Below are positions 1-7,264 of a DNA stretch of 44,072 nt, piece by piece. Position numbers and translations under genes: made by a program. A model generated the notes under the pieces. It ran no database searches. It saw only the letters and a program-made list of their open reading frames with translations, and was not told the DNA's origin. The stretch is from Bacteroidales bacterium (lineage in GTDB: Bacteria; Bacteroidota; Bacteroidia; Bacteroidales; Bacteroidaceae), in assembly GCA_024690405.1 (NCBI GenBank), contig JAILCU010000135.1:1-44072 (forward strand). Reading direction: 5' to 3'. Position 1 is the first letter of the stretch, and each line of letters opens with the position of its first letter.

Positions 1-1
1 T

Positions 2-859
2 CTGTTGGGCTTCTCCACTCAAATGAACGTAGCTACGCTTGCAAATAATTTCAATGTCTTACCATTAAAACGTAGAATCATTATGATGAATTTACGCAGA
101 ACCCGTCGCGCGGGGATGCTCAAATACGTACTCTTCGCGCCAGCAGCCGCAGCGCTGCTTTGGCTTTCTAACGTCGATGCCCTGGCTCGCACGATCGAAA
201 GCAAAGTGACGAAACCTCTCACGGTCGTCAATGGCCAACCCGCCACCGATGCCCAAGTACAAAACCTCCAAGAAGAACAAATCGACCATATCTCCGTGCT
301 CCAAAGCGAATCAGCACAACAGGTGTTCGGTCCTGAAGCCAGGGATGGCGCCGTGATTATCCAAACGAACTCTCAGCACACCACCGCTATGCAGACAACC
401 AACCCCCAAGCAACGCCTGAGGTCGATGACCACATCTATGATGTAGTCGAACAACTGCCTGAGTACCCGGGCGGACAGGCCGCACTCTTTGACTTTTTGG
501 TGAAGAATATGCGCTATCCCGACGCAGCCAAAGAGATGGGCGTGCAGGGCAGGGTGCTGGTCAGGTTCGTGGTGGAAACGGACGGTACCATCTCTGATGT
601 CAATGCCACCCAGGTTCTCGACCCCAACACGGGGCACCCTCTATCTGAGGTCGTAGTTGCAGCCTATTCCTCTGAAATGACCCCGGAGCAGGTCAAACAG
701 GCCGAGATGGAGGAGAAGAGGGTAGAGGGCGTGAAAGCCCTGAAGGCCGAGAGTGAGCGTGTCGTGAAGAGTCTGCCCGGAAAGTGGACGCCCGGTCGCG
801 ATAAGGGGAAAGACGTGCGCGTGAAGTTCATGCTCCCCATCTCATTCCGCTTGCAGTAA
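2..859 (+). CDS. M56 (BlaR1-like) sensor / TonB-domain protein, 3' part only
   Basis: The reading frame is already open at the first bases of the window, so the start lies upstream and only about the last 285 residues are visible. The segment ANNFNVLPLKRRIIMM, followed at once by a hydrophobic stretch (KYVLFAPAAAALLWL), is the usual junction after the M56 peptidase domain of BlaR1/MecR1-like proteins of Bacteroidetes, where the final membrane helix leads to the periplasm. Next comes a plug-like segment ending DGAVIIQT, as in carboxypeptidase-regulatory/TonB-receptor plugs. A TonB C-terminal domain follows (YPGGQAALFDFL to VKFMLPISFRLQ), with an extended loop rich in Glu and Lys. Such proteins are usually paired with a BlaI-type repressor, which would lie outside the window. 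The family call is firm; the signal sensed is unknown. Confidence 0.8.
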   Translation: MLGFSTQMNVATLANNFNVLPLKRRIIMMNLRRTRRAGMLKYVLFAPAAAALLWLSNVDALARTIESKVTKPLTVVNGQPATDAQVQNLQEEQIDHISVLQSESAQQVFGPEARDGAVIIQTNSQHTTAMQTTNPQATPEVDDHIYDVVEQLPEYPGGQAALFDFLVKNMRYPDAAKEMGVQGRVLVRFVVETDGTISDVNATQVLDPNTGHPLSEVVVAAYSSEMTPEQVKQAEMEEKRVEGVKALKAESERVVKSLPGKWTPGRDKGKDVRVKFMLPISFRLQ

Positions 860-896
860 TACTGTCATTCCGTAAATTGGCGCTTGGTCAAAGATT

Positions 897-931
897 CAGC
901 CCCGCTTCATCATACTGATGCGGCGGGGCTG
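897..931 (+). terminator. hairpin after the M56/TonB gene
   Basis: The arms CAGCCCCGC (897-905) and GCGGGGCTG (923-931) enclose a second stem CATCA/TGATG. The hairpin starts 38 nt after the stop codon. No clear T tract follows, so termination is likely but not certain. Confidence 0.5.
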
Positions 932-1084
932 TTGCGCAGAAAGAGAGAATGAATGCAGATGATGAAGCAGATGATCTTCAAGTAAATGAAAGGCTGACCT
1001 ATTATCAAGAAATGAGATGATTTAAGTGATAATGATATTAAGCAGTTAGTTATTAATGTTGATTGAAAGACCTATAGGCACACC

Positions 1085-1118
1085 AAGGCCCAGTGCGTCG
1101 TGAGATGCGGTGGGCCTT
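1085..1118. terminator. hairpin after the lipocalin gene, possibly bidirectional
   Basis: The 8-bp arms AAGGCCCA (1085-1092) and TGGGCCTT (1111-1118) lie 50 nt past the lipocalin stop codon. A pyrimidine-rich stretch follows on the plus strand; there is no run of T on the minus strand. Confidence 0.4.
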
Positions 1119-1167
1119 CCACTTTTCTTCTCGTCAAATCAGAAACACTGGAAAGATGGAGCAACGT

Positions 1168-1671
1168 TCACTCGTGCTTCACCCAGATGAGTTTCGAGGT
1201 GTCGTAGCCTCGCCGTTTGGCTTCCTTGAGGATGAGCGCCTTGACGTCGTTCGTCAGTTTGGGCGTACGGGCGAGGATCCAGAGGTAACTGTCGCTACTG
1301 CTGCCGACGAGGGCATATTGGTAGTTCTTGTCGATGAGCATCACGCGATAGTCCGAGTAGAAAGGCCCGAAGAACGAGACGCGCAGCAGGGCAGGGGTGT
1401 CGGTGGTCTTCGCCTTGCCCTTCGATTCTTTGGGCTTGCCGTTCTTTAGGCCGGTGTTGCGCACCTCTATCTTGCCGTCGCTGCGCAAGGAGTAGGATGC
1501 CTTCGTGCGTTCCATGCCGCGCTCAAACCAATGGTCGTAGCGGGCGACCTCGTACCAACTGCCGAGGAAGCGCTTCAGCTCAAAGTTTTTAACCACGGAA
1601 TTGTCGATGTCGCCGGCCATCGAGCAGACGCTCAGCAGCACGACGGAAAGGAGTGACAGTAGTCTTTTCAT
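1168..1671 (-). CDS. lipocalin family protein (Blc-like)
   Basis: This 167-residue protein has an N-terminal hydrophobic signal (RLLSLLSVVLLSVCSMAG) and then the lipocalin G-x-W signature in FLGSWYEVARYDHWFERGME. Later it has the conserved strand YLWILARTP near residue 135. Bacterial lipocalins of the Blc type bind lipids or fatty acids at the envelope and are often stress-induced. A cysteine sits in the signal region, but the residue before it is Val, so the lipobox is poor; an ordinary signal peptidase I site is about as likely as lipid attachment. The length is normal for the family. It is a single gene with its own promoter element 28 nt upstream. Confidence 0.88.
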   Translation of the reverse strand: MKRLLSLLSVVLLSVCSMAGDIDNSVVKNFELKRFLGSWYEVARYDHWFERGMERTKASYSLRSDGKIEVRNTGLKNGKPKESKGKAKTTDTPALLRVSFFGPFYSDYRVMLIDKNYQYALVGSSSDSYLWILARTPKLTNDVKALILKEAKRRGYDTSKLIWVKHE

Positions 1672-1699
1672 ATCTTCTTCATCTAAATATTTGTGGGTA

Positions 1700-1707
1700 C
1701 AAAGTTA
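1700..1707 (-). promoter_or_regulatory. -7 element TAACTTTG for the lipocalin gene
   Basis: An exact match to Bacteroidetes TAnnTTTG on the minus strand, 28 nt before the start codon. Confidence 0.7.
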
Positions 1708-1771
1708 CAAATTTATCTGCGATCAAGACACGATTCCACAGAAAAAATGAGGTTGTTCCAACAAACTTTAG

Positions 1772-1779
1772 TATCTTTG
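1772..1779 (+). promoter_or_regulatory. -7 element TATCTTTG for the yqeY-like gene
   Basis: An exact TAnnTTTG match 39 nt before the start, with a TTG about 16 nt upstream of it that could be part of a -33 element. Confidence 0.7.
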
Positions 1780-1818
1780 CGGCGACAACTGAAACAATCT
1801 ACCTAAAACATATTTATT

Positions 1819-2268
1819 ATGACACTTTTTGACCAAATCAGCGAAGACATCAAGCAGGCGATGAAAGCACACGACAAGGTGCGCCTCGACACGCTGCGCA
1901 ACATCAAGAAAGTTTTTCTGGAGGCAAAAACCGCTCCCGGCGCCAACGACACCCTCGAGGATGCCGACGGACTGAAAATCATCAGCAAACTTGCCAAGCA
2001 GGGCAAGGAAACAGCCGCCACCTACACGCAGGCCGGACGTCAGGACCTGGCCGATGCCGAACTCGCCCAAGTGGAGGTGCTCGAGAGTTATCTGCCCAAG
2101 CAACTCTCGAAGGAAGAGATTGAAGCTGAGGTGAAGAAAATCATCGCCGAAGTGGGCGCCACCAGCATGAAGGAAATGGGCAAGGTGATGGGCACCGCCA
2201 GCAAGTGTCTGGCCGGCAAAGCCGATGGCCGCATGATCTCGGAAGTGGTGAAGCAACTGCTCGCTTAA
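1819..2268 (+). CDS. GatB/YqeY domain-containing protein
   Basis: This 149-residue cytoplasmic protein matches the stand-alone YqeY family over its whole length. It opens with MTLFDQISEDIKQAMKAHDK and RLDTLRNIKK, has the helix ELAQVEVLESYLPKQLSKEE in the middle, and ends with the GatB-tail-like segment MGKVMGTASKCLAGKADGRM. The family shares the tRNA-binding tail of GatB, but the role of the free-standing form is not settled. It stands alone, with its own promoter and a hairpin after the stop codon. Confidence 0.9.
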   Translation: MTLFDQISEDIKQAMKAHDKVRLDTLRNIKKVFLEAKTAPGANDTLEDADGLKIISKLAKQGKETAATYTQAGRQDLADAELAQVEVLESYLPKQLSKEEIEAEVKKIIAEVGATSMKEMGKVMGTASKCLAGKADGRMISEVVKQLLA

Positions 2269-2311
2269 TCTTCCACCCTCGCTACGCATTGACCTATTTC
2301 TATATAGGAAC

Positions 2312-2346
2312 GAGAACCGGTGTCTTTGGGCACTGGTTCTCTTATT
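2312..2346 (+). terminator. terminator-like hairpin after the yqeY-like gene
   Basis: The arms GAGAACCGGTG (2312-2322) and CACTGGTTCTC (2331-2341) form an 11-bp stem with one G-T pair and an 8-nt loop. The tail TTATTGAT is only moderately T-rich. Confidence 0.6.
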
Positions 2347-2458
2347 GATACCCGATTCCATTGCAGAACAGACCATCATTTAAAAATAATTGTTGTCATT
2401 ATTGCCTTTATATTATTCCAAATTAGAGGTCGGATTTGGAAAATGGGAATAAAAGAAG

Positions 2459-2466
2459 TACTTTTG
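2459..2466 (+). promoter_or_regulatory. promoter of the acyl-ACP thioesterase gene
   Basis: TACTTTTG at 2459-2466 with a TTTG at 2435-2438, spaced by 20 nt, matches both Bacteroidetes elements (-33 TTTG and -7 TAnnTTTG). It is one of the best-formed promoters in the window. Confidence 0.75.
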
Positions 2467-2537
2467 CGCTCCCAAAAACGAAGGAGACCGACGCCTCTGA
2501 GAATACAACAATACGATACTAACGAAACAATACTCGG

Positions 2538-3242
2538 ATGTATAGCCTCAATTATAAGGTAACGACGAGCACCTGTGAAAGCGAAGGACGACTGAAACTG
2601 TACTCTGCGCTGCAGATGATGCAGGATTGTTCGGAGATGTGGACCGACAGCGAGCCTGAAGTGAAAGCGTATTTCGAAAGGCACAACATGACGCAGTTGC
2701 TGGCCTCGCGACAAGTGGAGGTCATGCGCGTGCCAAGTTTCAAGGAAACGCTGACGGTAACGACGTCGGTCTACGGCATCAAACCGATGTTCGGATTCCG
2801 CAATACCTTTATCTACGATGCCGACGGACAGCCGTGCTACCGCACCTGGAGCATGGGTGCCTTTGTCGACAAAGCGGCAGGCAAACTGGCACGTATTGAC
2901 GAGGCTTCGATGGCTTCGCTGACGATGGAACCGCAGTTGGAAATGAACTACAAGGACCGCCGCATCAGCCTGCCAAAGAGTGGGGGAGAGGTGTGCGAAC
3001 CCATCCGGGTGCTGCGGGCGGACATCGACTACAACCGCCACCTGAACAACGCCAACTACGTCCGTATGGCCATGGAACTGCTGCCCGAGGAGTTCGAGGT
3101 GAAAGGCCTGCGTGTAGAATACCGAGTAGCAGCAAAATTAGGCGACGTGCTCACGCCAACGCTTTACACAACAGACAATGGTGCCATCATCGTAGCCTTG
3201 AATATAGGCGACCAGGTGAGCGCTATCATAGAATTTACCTAA
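2538..3242 (+). CDS. acyl-ACP thioesterase (FatA/FatB-like)
   Basis: This 234-residue protein has the double hot-dog layout of acyl-ACP thioesterases. The first half carries GRLKLYSALQMMQDCSEMW and a strand GFRNTFIYDADGQPCYRTWS. The second half begins at the conserved motif DIDYNRHLNNANYVRM near residue 160, which contains the Asn and His residues used for catalysis in this family. It should release free fatty acids from acyl-carrier protein in the cytoplasm. The start is the first ATG, 71 nt after the promoter. A strong terminator follows, so it is monocistronic. Confidence 0.9.
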   Translation: MYSLNYKVTTSTCESEGRLKLYSALQMMQDCSEMWTDSEPEVKAYFERHNMTQLLASRQVEVMRVPSFKETLTVTTSVYGIKPMFGFRNTFIYDADGQPCYRTWSMGAFVDKAAGKLARIDEASMASLTMEPQLEMNYKDRRISLPKSGGEVCEPIRVLRADIDYNRHLNNANYVRMAMELLPEEFEVKGLRVEYRVAAKLGDVLTPTLYTTDNGAIIVALNIGDQVSAIIEFT

Positions 3243-3268
3243 AAAACACACCGCTTGTATCACAAGCA

Positions 3269-3314
3269 AACATCCGTACCCTTCCATTTCGGAATCAGTG
3301 CGGATGTTTTTTTT
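3269..3314 (+). terminator. intrinsic terminator of the thioesterase gene
   Basis: The arms AACATCCG (3269-3276) and CGGATGTT (3301-3308) enclose a smaller TTCC/GGAA stem and run into a tract of eight T. Confidence 0.85.
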
Positions 3315-3323
3315 ATAAAAATC

Positions 3324-3365
3324 GCGGGCGACACGCTATTGGCAAGGAATAACAATCTCGCCCGC
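3324..3365. repeat. short inverted repeat beside the transposase gene
   Basis: GCGGGCGA (3324-3331) and TCGCCCGC (3358-3365) are perfect 8-bp inverted copies 26 nt apart, about 80 bp past the transposase stop codon. It may be a REP-like hairpin served by the neighbouring enzyme or simply a terminator; the sequence does not decide. Confidence 0.4.
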
Positions 3366-3442
3366 CTTATCGGCGAATCCACAAAGATCATTCTGCCGGA
3401 TGGAATGAAGTTTCATTTATTCATTATTTTTGCCAACTCCTT

Positions 3443-4654
3443 TTATGACTGGAAGAGACCTACAACACGGGGTTCGGTGCATAGGCATATCTCTCTCGCA
3501 AAATCATTAAGCATGTGGAAGCGGAAGTAATCAGAATCGCCCTCCAACTGCCAGGGAGCAAGAATCAACAGGCAACCCGAGGCACAGGCAAAGAAACGGC
3601 CCTGTGAGGGTTTCCAGAAATCGGAGATAGGCTCCTTCTGCAAGATAATCAACGGTAACTGCCGCGAGAGTGCAGCATGCACCACCTCTTGTTCGCCCTT
3701 AGAGATGCCCGGCGTCACGAGTACGGCCCCTTCCTCAGCCCTCCGTAAGAGGCGGTCGCGTTCAATGGCGTATTCAGGGGTGAGATGCGTAGGCGTGCCC
3801 GTTTCATTCCTCCGATGAAAAAAGACCTGTATCTTTTCGGGGTTCTTCAATAAGAAAAGGTTGCCGAAGGCCGCATATTCGCGGTGATTGATCCATAGGT
3901 GAAGGCGACGCTGCATCAAACGCGGCACCTCTTCACGAAGTTTCGCGCGAAACGGGTTCTCGTCCATATAACGGCGTACGTTCTCAAGCATACGAGCATC
4001 GCGAATGATGCGGTCATGGTAGCCTGCCTGAAAAAGAGTAGGACGAAGGACACTATGACCCTCGGGAGAACCCTCGGGCACCGTAACCGCATTACCAACA
4101 GCAGCACGTACACCGGCCCCACCAAAACCCGTTCCCGCTTGAAGCCCATTACCGTGCCCTTTATCACCAAAACCCCTCCCCGCTTGAAACCCGTTACGGT
4201 GCCCGAGGGTTCTCCCGAGGGCCCCCTTCTGCTCATCCTGCCACTTCCACCATGCTCGCGAACAACCCGCCTTGAAGCCACTGACAACGAGACCAAGATG
4301 CTTGCCTTGTGGCAGCTTTTCGCGAACATAAACCAGCAAATGAATATGGTCCGGCATAAGAATGACCTTCCATACCTCCACCATAGGATAAAACCAGGTT
4401 ATCTTTGGGATTTCCTCTTCGAGGACCACTTTACCAAAGGGCGAAAACTGCAGATGAGGATAATCGGCCGTACCTTTTGCCGCCCTGCTACGCCCCACAA
4501 CCGTGCCAAACACACGCTGCCTGCCTTCTGTGACAAGCGTGAGCATATAAATGCCAGGCAGACCGTAGTCATGCCAACAGGCACGCCGATGTCCGCTATG
4601 CCTGGTCTCTTCAGGTACCAAGCCTTTTGCTTGCATCTCTTCACGCTTCATCAT
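3443..4654 (-). CDS. REP-associated tyrosine transposase-like protein (Y1/HUH) with C-terminal Rossmann-like extension
   Basis: This 403-residue protein belongs to the Y1 transposase / RAYT group of single-strand DNA nucleases. The HUH metal-binding motif is MPDHIHLLV (His103 and His105), and the likely nucleophile is Tyr212 in QAGYHDRIIRDA. RAYTs cut and join at palindromic REP sequences and usually occur as single immobile genes. Two things are odd. Residues about 145-200 are a Gly-rich insert made of 15-residue repeats, placed just before the catalytic Tyr. After about residue 260 there is an extension containing GAVLVTPGISKGEQEV and FFACASGCLLILAP, which resembles DprA/LOG-type nucleotide-binding folds. 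The start is the first of two adjacent ATG codons; a purine-rich AAGGAG lies 18 nt upstream, which is rather far. No terminal repeats or target duplication were seen. Confidence 0.85.
   Translation of the reverse strand: MMKREEMQAKGLVPEETRHSGHRRACWHDYGLPGIYMLTLVTEGRQRVFGTVVGRSRAAKGTADYPHLQFSPFGKVVLEEEIPKITWFYPMVEVWKVILMPDHIHLLVYVREKLPQGKHLGLVVSGFKAGCSRAWWKWQDEQKGALGRTLGHRNGFQAGRGFGDKGHGNGLQAGTGFGGAGVRAAVGNAVTVPEGSPEGHSVLRPTLFQAGYHDRIIRDARMLENVRRYMDENPFRAKLREEVPRLMQRRLHLWINHREYAAFGNLFLLKNPEKIQVFFHRRNETGTPTHLTPEYAIERDRLLRRAEEGAVLVTPGISKGEQEVVHAALSRQLPLIILQKEPISDFWKPSQGRFFACASGCLLILAPWQLEGDSDYFRFHMLNDFAREICLCTEPRVVGLFQS
4059..4221. repeat. 29-bp perfect inverted repeat inside the transposase gene
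   Basis: Positions 4059-4087 and 4193-4221 are exact reverse complements over 29 bp, separated by 105 bp. Each arm contains two copies of CCCTCGGG (or its complement) around GAGAAC. The two arms are translated in the same gene but in different senses, as LGRTLGHRN and as VTVPEGSPEG. This resembles a REP/BIME doublet inserted in frame. Confidence 0.9.
4121..4210. repeat. two 45-bp tandem units inside the transposase gene
   Basis: Units at 4121-4165 and 4166-4210 both begin ACCAAAACCC and share CCCGCTTGAA; they are about 80% alike. The period of 45 bp equals 15 codons and encodes the repeated peptide NGFQAGRGFG / NGLQAGTGFG. The second unit runs into the right arm of the inverted repeat. Confidence 0.85.
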
Positions 4655-4733
4655 TGCTTACGATCATAGGTTTTCTCCTTACCTTTCCGATTCAACCCCT
4701 TCATCCCCACTACAATGAGGAGGGATTCACGTG

Positions 4734-5243
4734 TCACTTTTTCATCTTTGCCTTACGTGCGAAAGCAAAGAGTTCGAGAGGCAGATGGCAATAACCTTCG
4801 GGGTTCTTGTCGAGGTAGTCCTGATGATAATCCTCGGCGGGATAGAAATTGTGGAGGGGTTCCACCTCAACGGCTATGGGCTCGGTGAGCAACGTCTGCT
4901 GTTCGGCAAACACCTTACGAATCACGGGCAGATCGGCCTCATCGGTATAGTAGACACCGGTGCGATAGCGCGTGCCTTCGTCGTGACCCTGACGGTTGAG
5001 GCTGGTAGGTTCGATAGCCTTGAAAAACATATTCAGCAGAAATTCAAGGTCGGCCACTTGTTCATCGTAGCAGATACGAACCGTTTCGGCATACCCGGTC
5101 GTGTCGGTATATACCTCTTTATAAGTAGGGCGTTCGGTGTTGCCGTTGGCAAAACCTACTTCTGTTTCCACAACGCCTTCAATCTGTTTAAAGAAATGCT
5201 CGGTGCCCCAAAAGCAGCCACCGGCCAGATAAATTTCTTTCAT
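4734..5243 (-). CDS. msrA: peptide-methionine (S)-S-oxide reductase
   Basis: This 169-residue enzyme has the MsrA active-site motif GGCFWGTEHFF with catalytic Cys10, and the conserved segments GYAETVRICYD, EPTSLNRQGHDEGTRYRTGVY and EDYHQDYLDKNPEGYC. It reduces the S-epimer of methionine sulfoxide in proteins, repairing oxidative damage. It is the single-domain form, without an MsrB fusion. The start ATG follows directly on a patch of degenerate 8-bp repeats that separates it from panE; no clear -7 element was found, so it may be read through from panE. Confidence 0.95.
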   Translation of the reverse strand: MKEIYLAGGCFWGTEHFFKQIEGVVETEVGFANGNTERPTYKEVYTDTTGYAETVRICYDEQVADLEFLLNMFFKAIEPTSLNRQGHDEGTRYRTGVYYTDEADLPVIRKVFAEQQTLLTEPIAVEVEPLHNFYPAEDYHQDYLDKNPEGYCHLPLELFAFARKAKMKK

Positions 5244-5260
5244 CGGATAAGTTTATTTTA

Positions 5261-5300
5261 GTTGACAAGTTGACGAGTAAACGAGATGACGAGTTGGTTC
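5261..5300. repeat. degenerate 8-bp-period array between panE and msrA
   Basis: Five consecutive octamers can be read: GTTGACAA, GTTGACGA, GTAAACGA, GATGACGA, GTTGGTTC. The consensus is GTTGACGA. The period matches the arrays at 21051-21094 and 42236-42275. Confidence 0.65.
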
Positions 5301-5319
5301 TTTTTTGTTTACGAGCAGA

Positions 5320-6240
5320 CTACTTATCATCTGCATTCAGGAACCTCAACTGACGTTCCAGCATTTCCAGGCGTGGCATCTCGAAACCAACGGCGCGGGC
5401 CTCAGCGATGGGACGCGTATAGAGATAATCGATTTCCATTGGACGATGGAAGTCGTAGTCAAGCCTCATCGAAGGGGAGTAGGGGACCATCTCGTCGGTC
5501 ATCTGCATCATCTTTTGGGCAAAACGCTCGTCAAGGGTATTGATGCCCAAGGCATTGGCCGCACCGATGACCTCCATCATCTGCTCGTAGATCAGTTGTC
5601 GTGTGGCAGGATGAGCGAGCAGCACGTCGGTTTGGGCATGCATGGCCACCGTCATGCCGTTGAAAGGCATATTCCATACGGCTTTACGCCAACGTGCCTC
5701 CGCATAGTCCACCGCACGAGCCGTGATTCCAGCCTGACAGAAATCATCGACCACGGCCTCGAAGAGCGCATCGTCCTGACAGGAGAAATTGCCGAAATTG
5801 ATACTCCCGTAACACTGATGACGGATATGGCCGGGTTCGGTCTTGGCAGAACAGATAAAAGCCAAACCAGCAGCCAGTGGCTGACCAGGAAACCACTCCT
5901 GAACATCGGTTTCCAAACCGATACCGTTCTGGATGAGCACTACGAGGGTGCCGGGGTGGAGTAGGGGAGGCAGCAGCGAACGCAGCAGGTGCTCGTTGGT
6001 GGACTTCAAGCCCACGAGCACCACATCCACCTTCGGCATCGTATGGACATCGTCATAGGCATTCACCAGTGGCAACAGGAAATCGCCATCGCAAGAAGTC
6101 ACGCGCAAACCGTTGGCTCGGACAAAATCGTAGTCGCGATGCAACAGAAAATGCACTTCGTGCCCGGCGCGGGTCAGTTTGGCACCGTAGTAACCGCCTA
6201 TGGCACCTGTACCAACGACGGCATAAGTCAAATCTTTCAT
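5320..6240 (-). CDS. panE: 2-dehydropantoate 2-reductase (ketopantoate reductase)
   Basis: This 306-residue NADPH-dependent enzyme has the N-terminal dinucleotide motif VVGTGAIGGYYGAKL, the segment LIQNGIGLE, and the catalytic Lys/Asn region ARWRKAVWNMPFNGMTV typical of PanE. It converts ketopantoate to pantoate in pantothenate/CoA synthesis. Related reductases of the family act on other 2-oxo acids, so the substrate is inferred from family. It has its own -7 element 39 nt upstream; msrA lies downstream on the same strand after 76 bp. Confidence 0.88.
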   Translation of the reverse strand: MKDLTYAVVGTGAIGGYYGAKLTRAGHEVHFLLHRDYDFVRANGLRVTSCDGDFLLPLVNAYDDVHTMPKVDVVLVGLKSTNEHLLRSLLPPLLHPGTLVVLIQNGIGLETDVQEWFPGQPLAAGLAFICSAKTEPGHIRHQCYGSINFGNFSCQDDALFEAVVDDFCQAGITARAVDYAEARWRKAVWNMPFNGMTVAMHAQTDVLLAHPATRQLIYEQMMEVIGAANALGINTLDERFAQKMMQMTDEMVPYSPSMRLDYDFHRPMEIDYLYTRPIAEARAVGFEMPRLEMLERQLRFLNADDK

Positions 6241-6279
6241 ATATATATGTTATAACCAAATGAACAATCTTTGCCGCCG

Positions 6280-6287
6280 CAAAGGTA
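6280..6287 (-). promoter_or_regulatory. -7 element TACCTTTG for panE
   Basis: An exact TAnnTTTG match on the minus strand, 39 nt before the panE start. Confidence 0.7.
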
Positions 6288-6407
6288 CGCAAAATCCCGT
6301 CATCTCCATCCTTTCCACCCATTTTTTCTTACAATACCTTCCAAGCGTGCTGACGCATCCATCCCGCCGTTTCCTTTTTCTCTGTCTTTTCCTCTTTATA
6401 CTATGAA

Positions 6408-7241
6408 TCATTCAAGAGAATGAAGTCCCTCGCGCACGGATTGAATCCCCTCCACCTTGAATCCCGTCAACCGTGTATGACTCCACGTCGTGCGGAAGGC
6501 AAACCAGCCATGGAGTAGGGGAGTAGGGTCGAGATAATCGACCAGCAGTTGGTCGTCGAGAAAGTAACGGGTGCGTCCGTCCGAAGTCATCTCGATGCGC
6601 ACCTGATACCAATGATTGGGACGCAGCAGATGGGCGCTGTCGGTATATTCAACGAGGATGGGCGGACGTCGACTGGCATCGCTGATGGCCAGGGTATCGC
6701 CGGTATAACGACGGAAACGGGTGGTGGAATTATAGTTGCCGCCATAACCCATATAATAACATTGCAAACGATAACTCTCCACGAAGCGGCCACCCCTGCG
6801 ACCAATGCCTCGCAAGGGAGAAAGAGCACCCGCGTTCGAGGGCTTCGCCGCCTTTGCCGAGGCATCAGAAGCCTGAAGCGGCTCCGGTGAACGTGGCTCA
6901 CTGGCCATCCAGAAACAGTTGAGGTCGGACACCCGGTCACAAGGACCGCCCTCCATCACTACACAAGCCCGATACGTGATTGTGCAAGGCGCCTGCAACG
7001 GTTCGTTCCACCATAGCGACAAGCCCTTCGGTGAAGTGATGTCCAACGTATCATTGCGCACCACCACCCGCGTGGCTTCTGACTCAGCCTCGATGCGCCA
7101 AGGTGTTGACTGCGCCCGAAGTCCTGTAGAAGCAAGAATGGAAAGAAAGAACAGCGTCATCCGTACCCCTCTCCATCGTAAAACAGGACATCGCTTCGGT
7201 ACCCTTTCACCTTGATAAACGGCATTCTTTTGTTTCATCAT
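6408..7241 (-). CDS. secreted DUF6250 domain protein
   Basis: The protein of about 277 residues has a signal peptide ending near STGLRAQ and then one domain that resembles DUF6250. Recognisable pieces are DITSPKGLSLWWNEPLQAPCT, MEGGPCDRVSDLNCFWMAS, YYMGYGGNYNSTTRFRRY and LRPNHWYQVRIEMTSDGRTRYFLDDQLL. DUF6250 has a concanavalin-like look and is often found with polysaccharide-degrading proteins of Bacteroidetes; no activity is assigned here. An Ala/Ser-rich insert of about 30 residues (EPLQASDASAKAAKPSNAGA and on) interrupts the conserved core. The start is taken at 7241, where AAGGAA precedes two ATG codons; a longer frame to 7292 would overlap the upstream gene. The upstream dehydrogenase ends 23 nt before it, so both are probably one transcript. 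Confidence 0.75.
   Translation of the reverse strand: MMKQKNAVYQGERVPKRCPVLRWRGVRMTLFFLSILASTGLRAQSTPWRIEAESEATRVVVRNDTLDITSPKGLSLWWNEPLQAPCTITYRACVVMEGGPCDRVSDLNCFWMASEPRSPEPLQASDASAKAAKPSNAGALSPLRGIGRRGGRFVESYRLQCYYMGYGGNYNSTTRFRRYTGDTLAISDASRRPPILVEYTDSAHLLRPNHWYQVRIEMTSDGRTRYFLDDQLLVDYLDPTPLLHGWFAFRTTWSHTRLTGFKVEGIQSVREGLHSLE
6805..6865. repeat. imperfect inverted repeat in the insert of the DUF6250 gene
   Basis: ATGCCTCG (6805-6812) and CGAGGCAT (6858-6865) are perfect 8-bp inverted copies, and the match continues imperfectly inwards (CAAGG against CCTTTG). It coincides with the low-complexity insert in the encoded protein. Confidence 0.5.
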
Positions 7242-7264
7242 CGTTCCTTTATACCTTATTTCTT

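Larger units (their letters stand above)
860..1167. other. intergenic region with two hairpins, no gene seen
   Basis: No supported reading frame lies in this 308-bp gap between convergent genes. It holds a bipartite hairpin at 897-931 (outer arms CAGCCCCGC/GCGGGGCTG, inner arms CATCA/TGATG) and a second hairpin at 1085-1118 (AAGGCCCA/TGGGCCTT). The sequence between them is AT-rich and otherwise featureless. Confidence 0.6.

Noticed and set aside
3443-4654. Complete insertion sequence around the transposase
   Set aside because: No terminal inverted repeats or target duplication were found; RAYT genes normally lack them.
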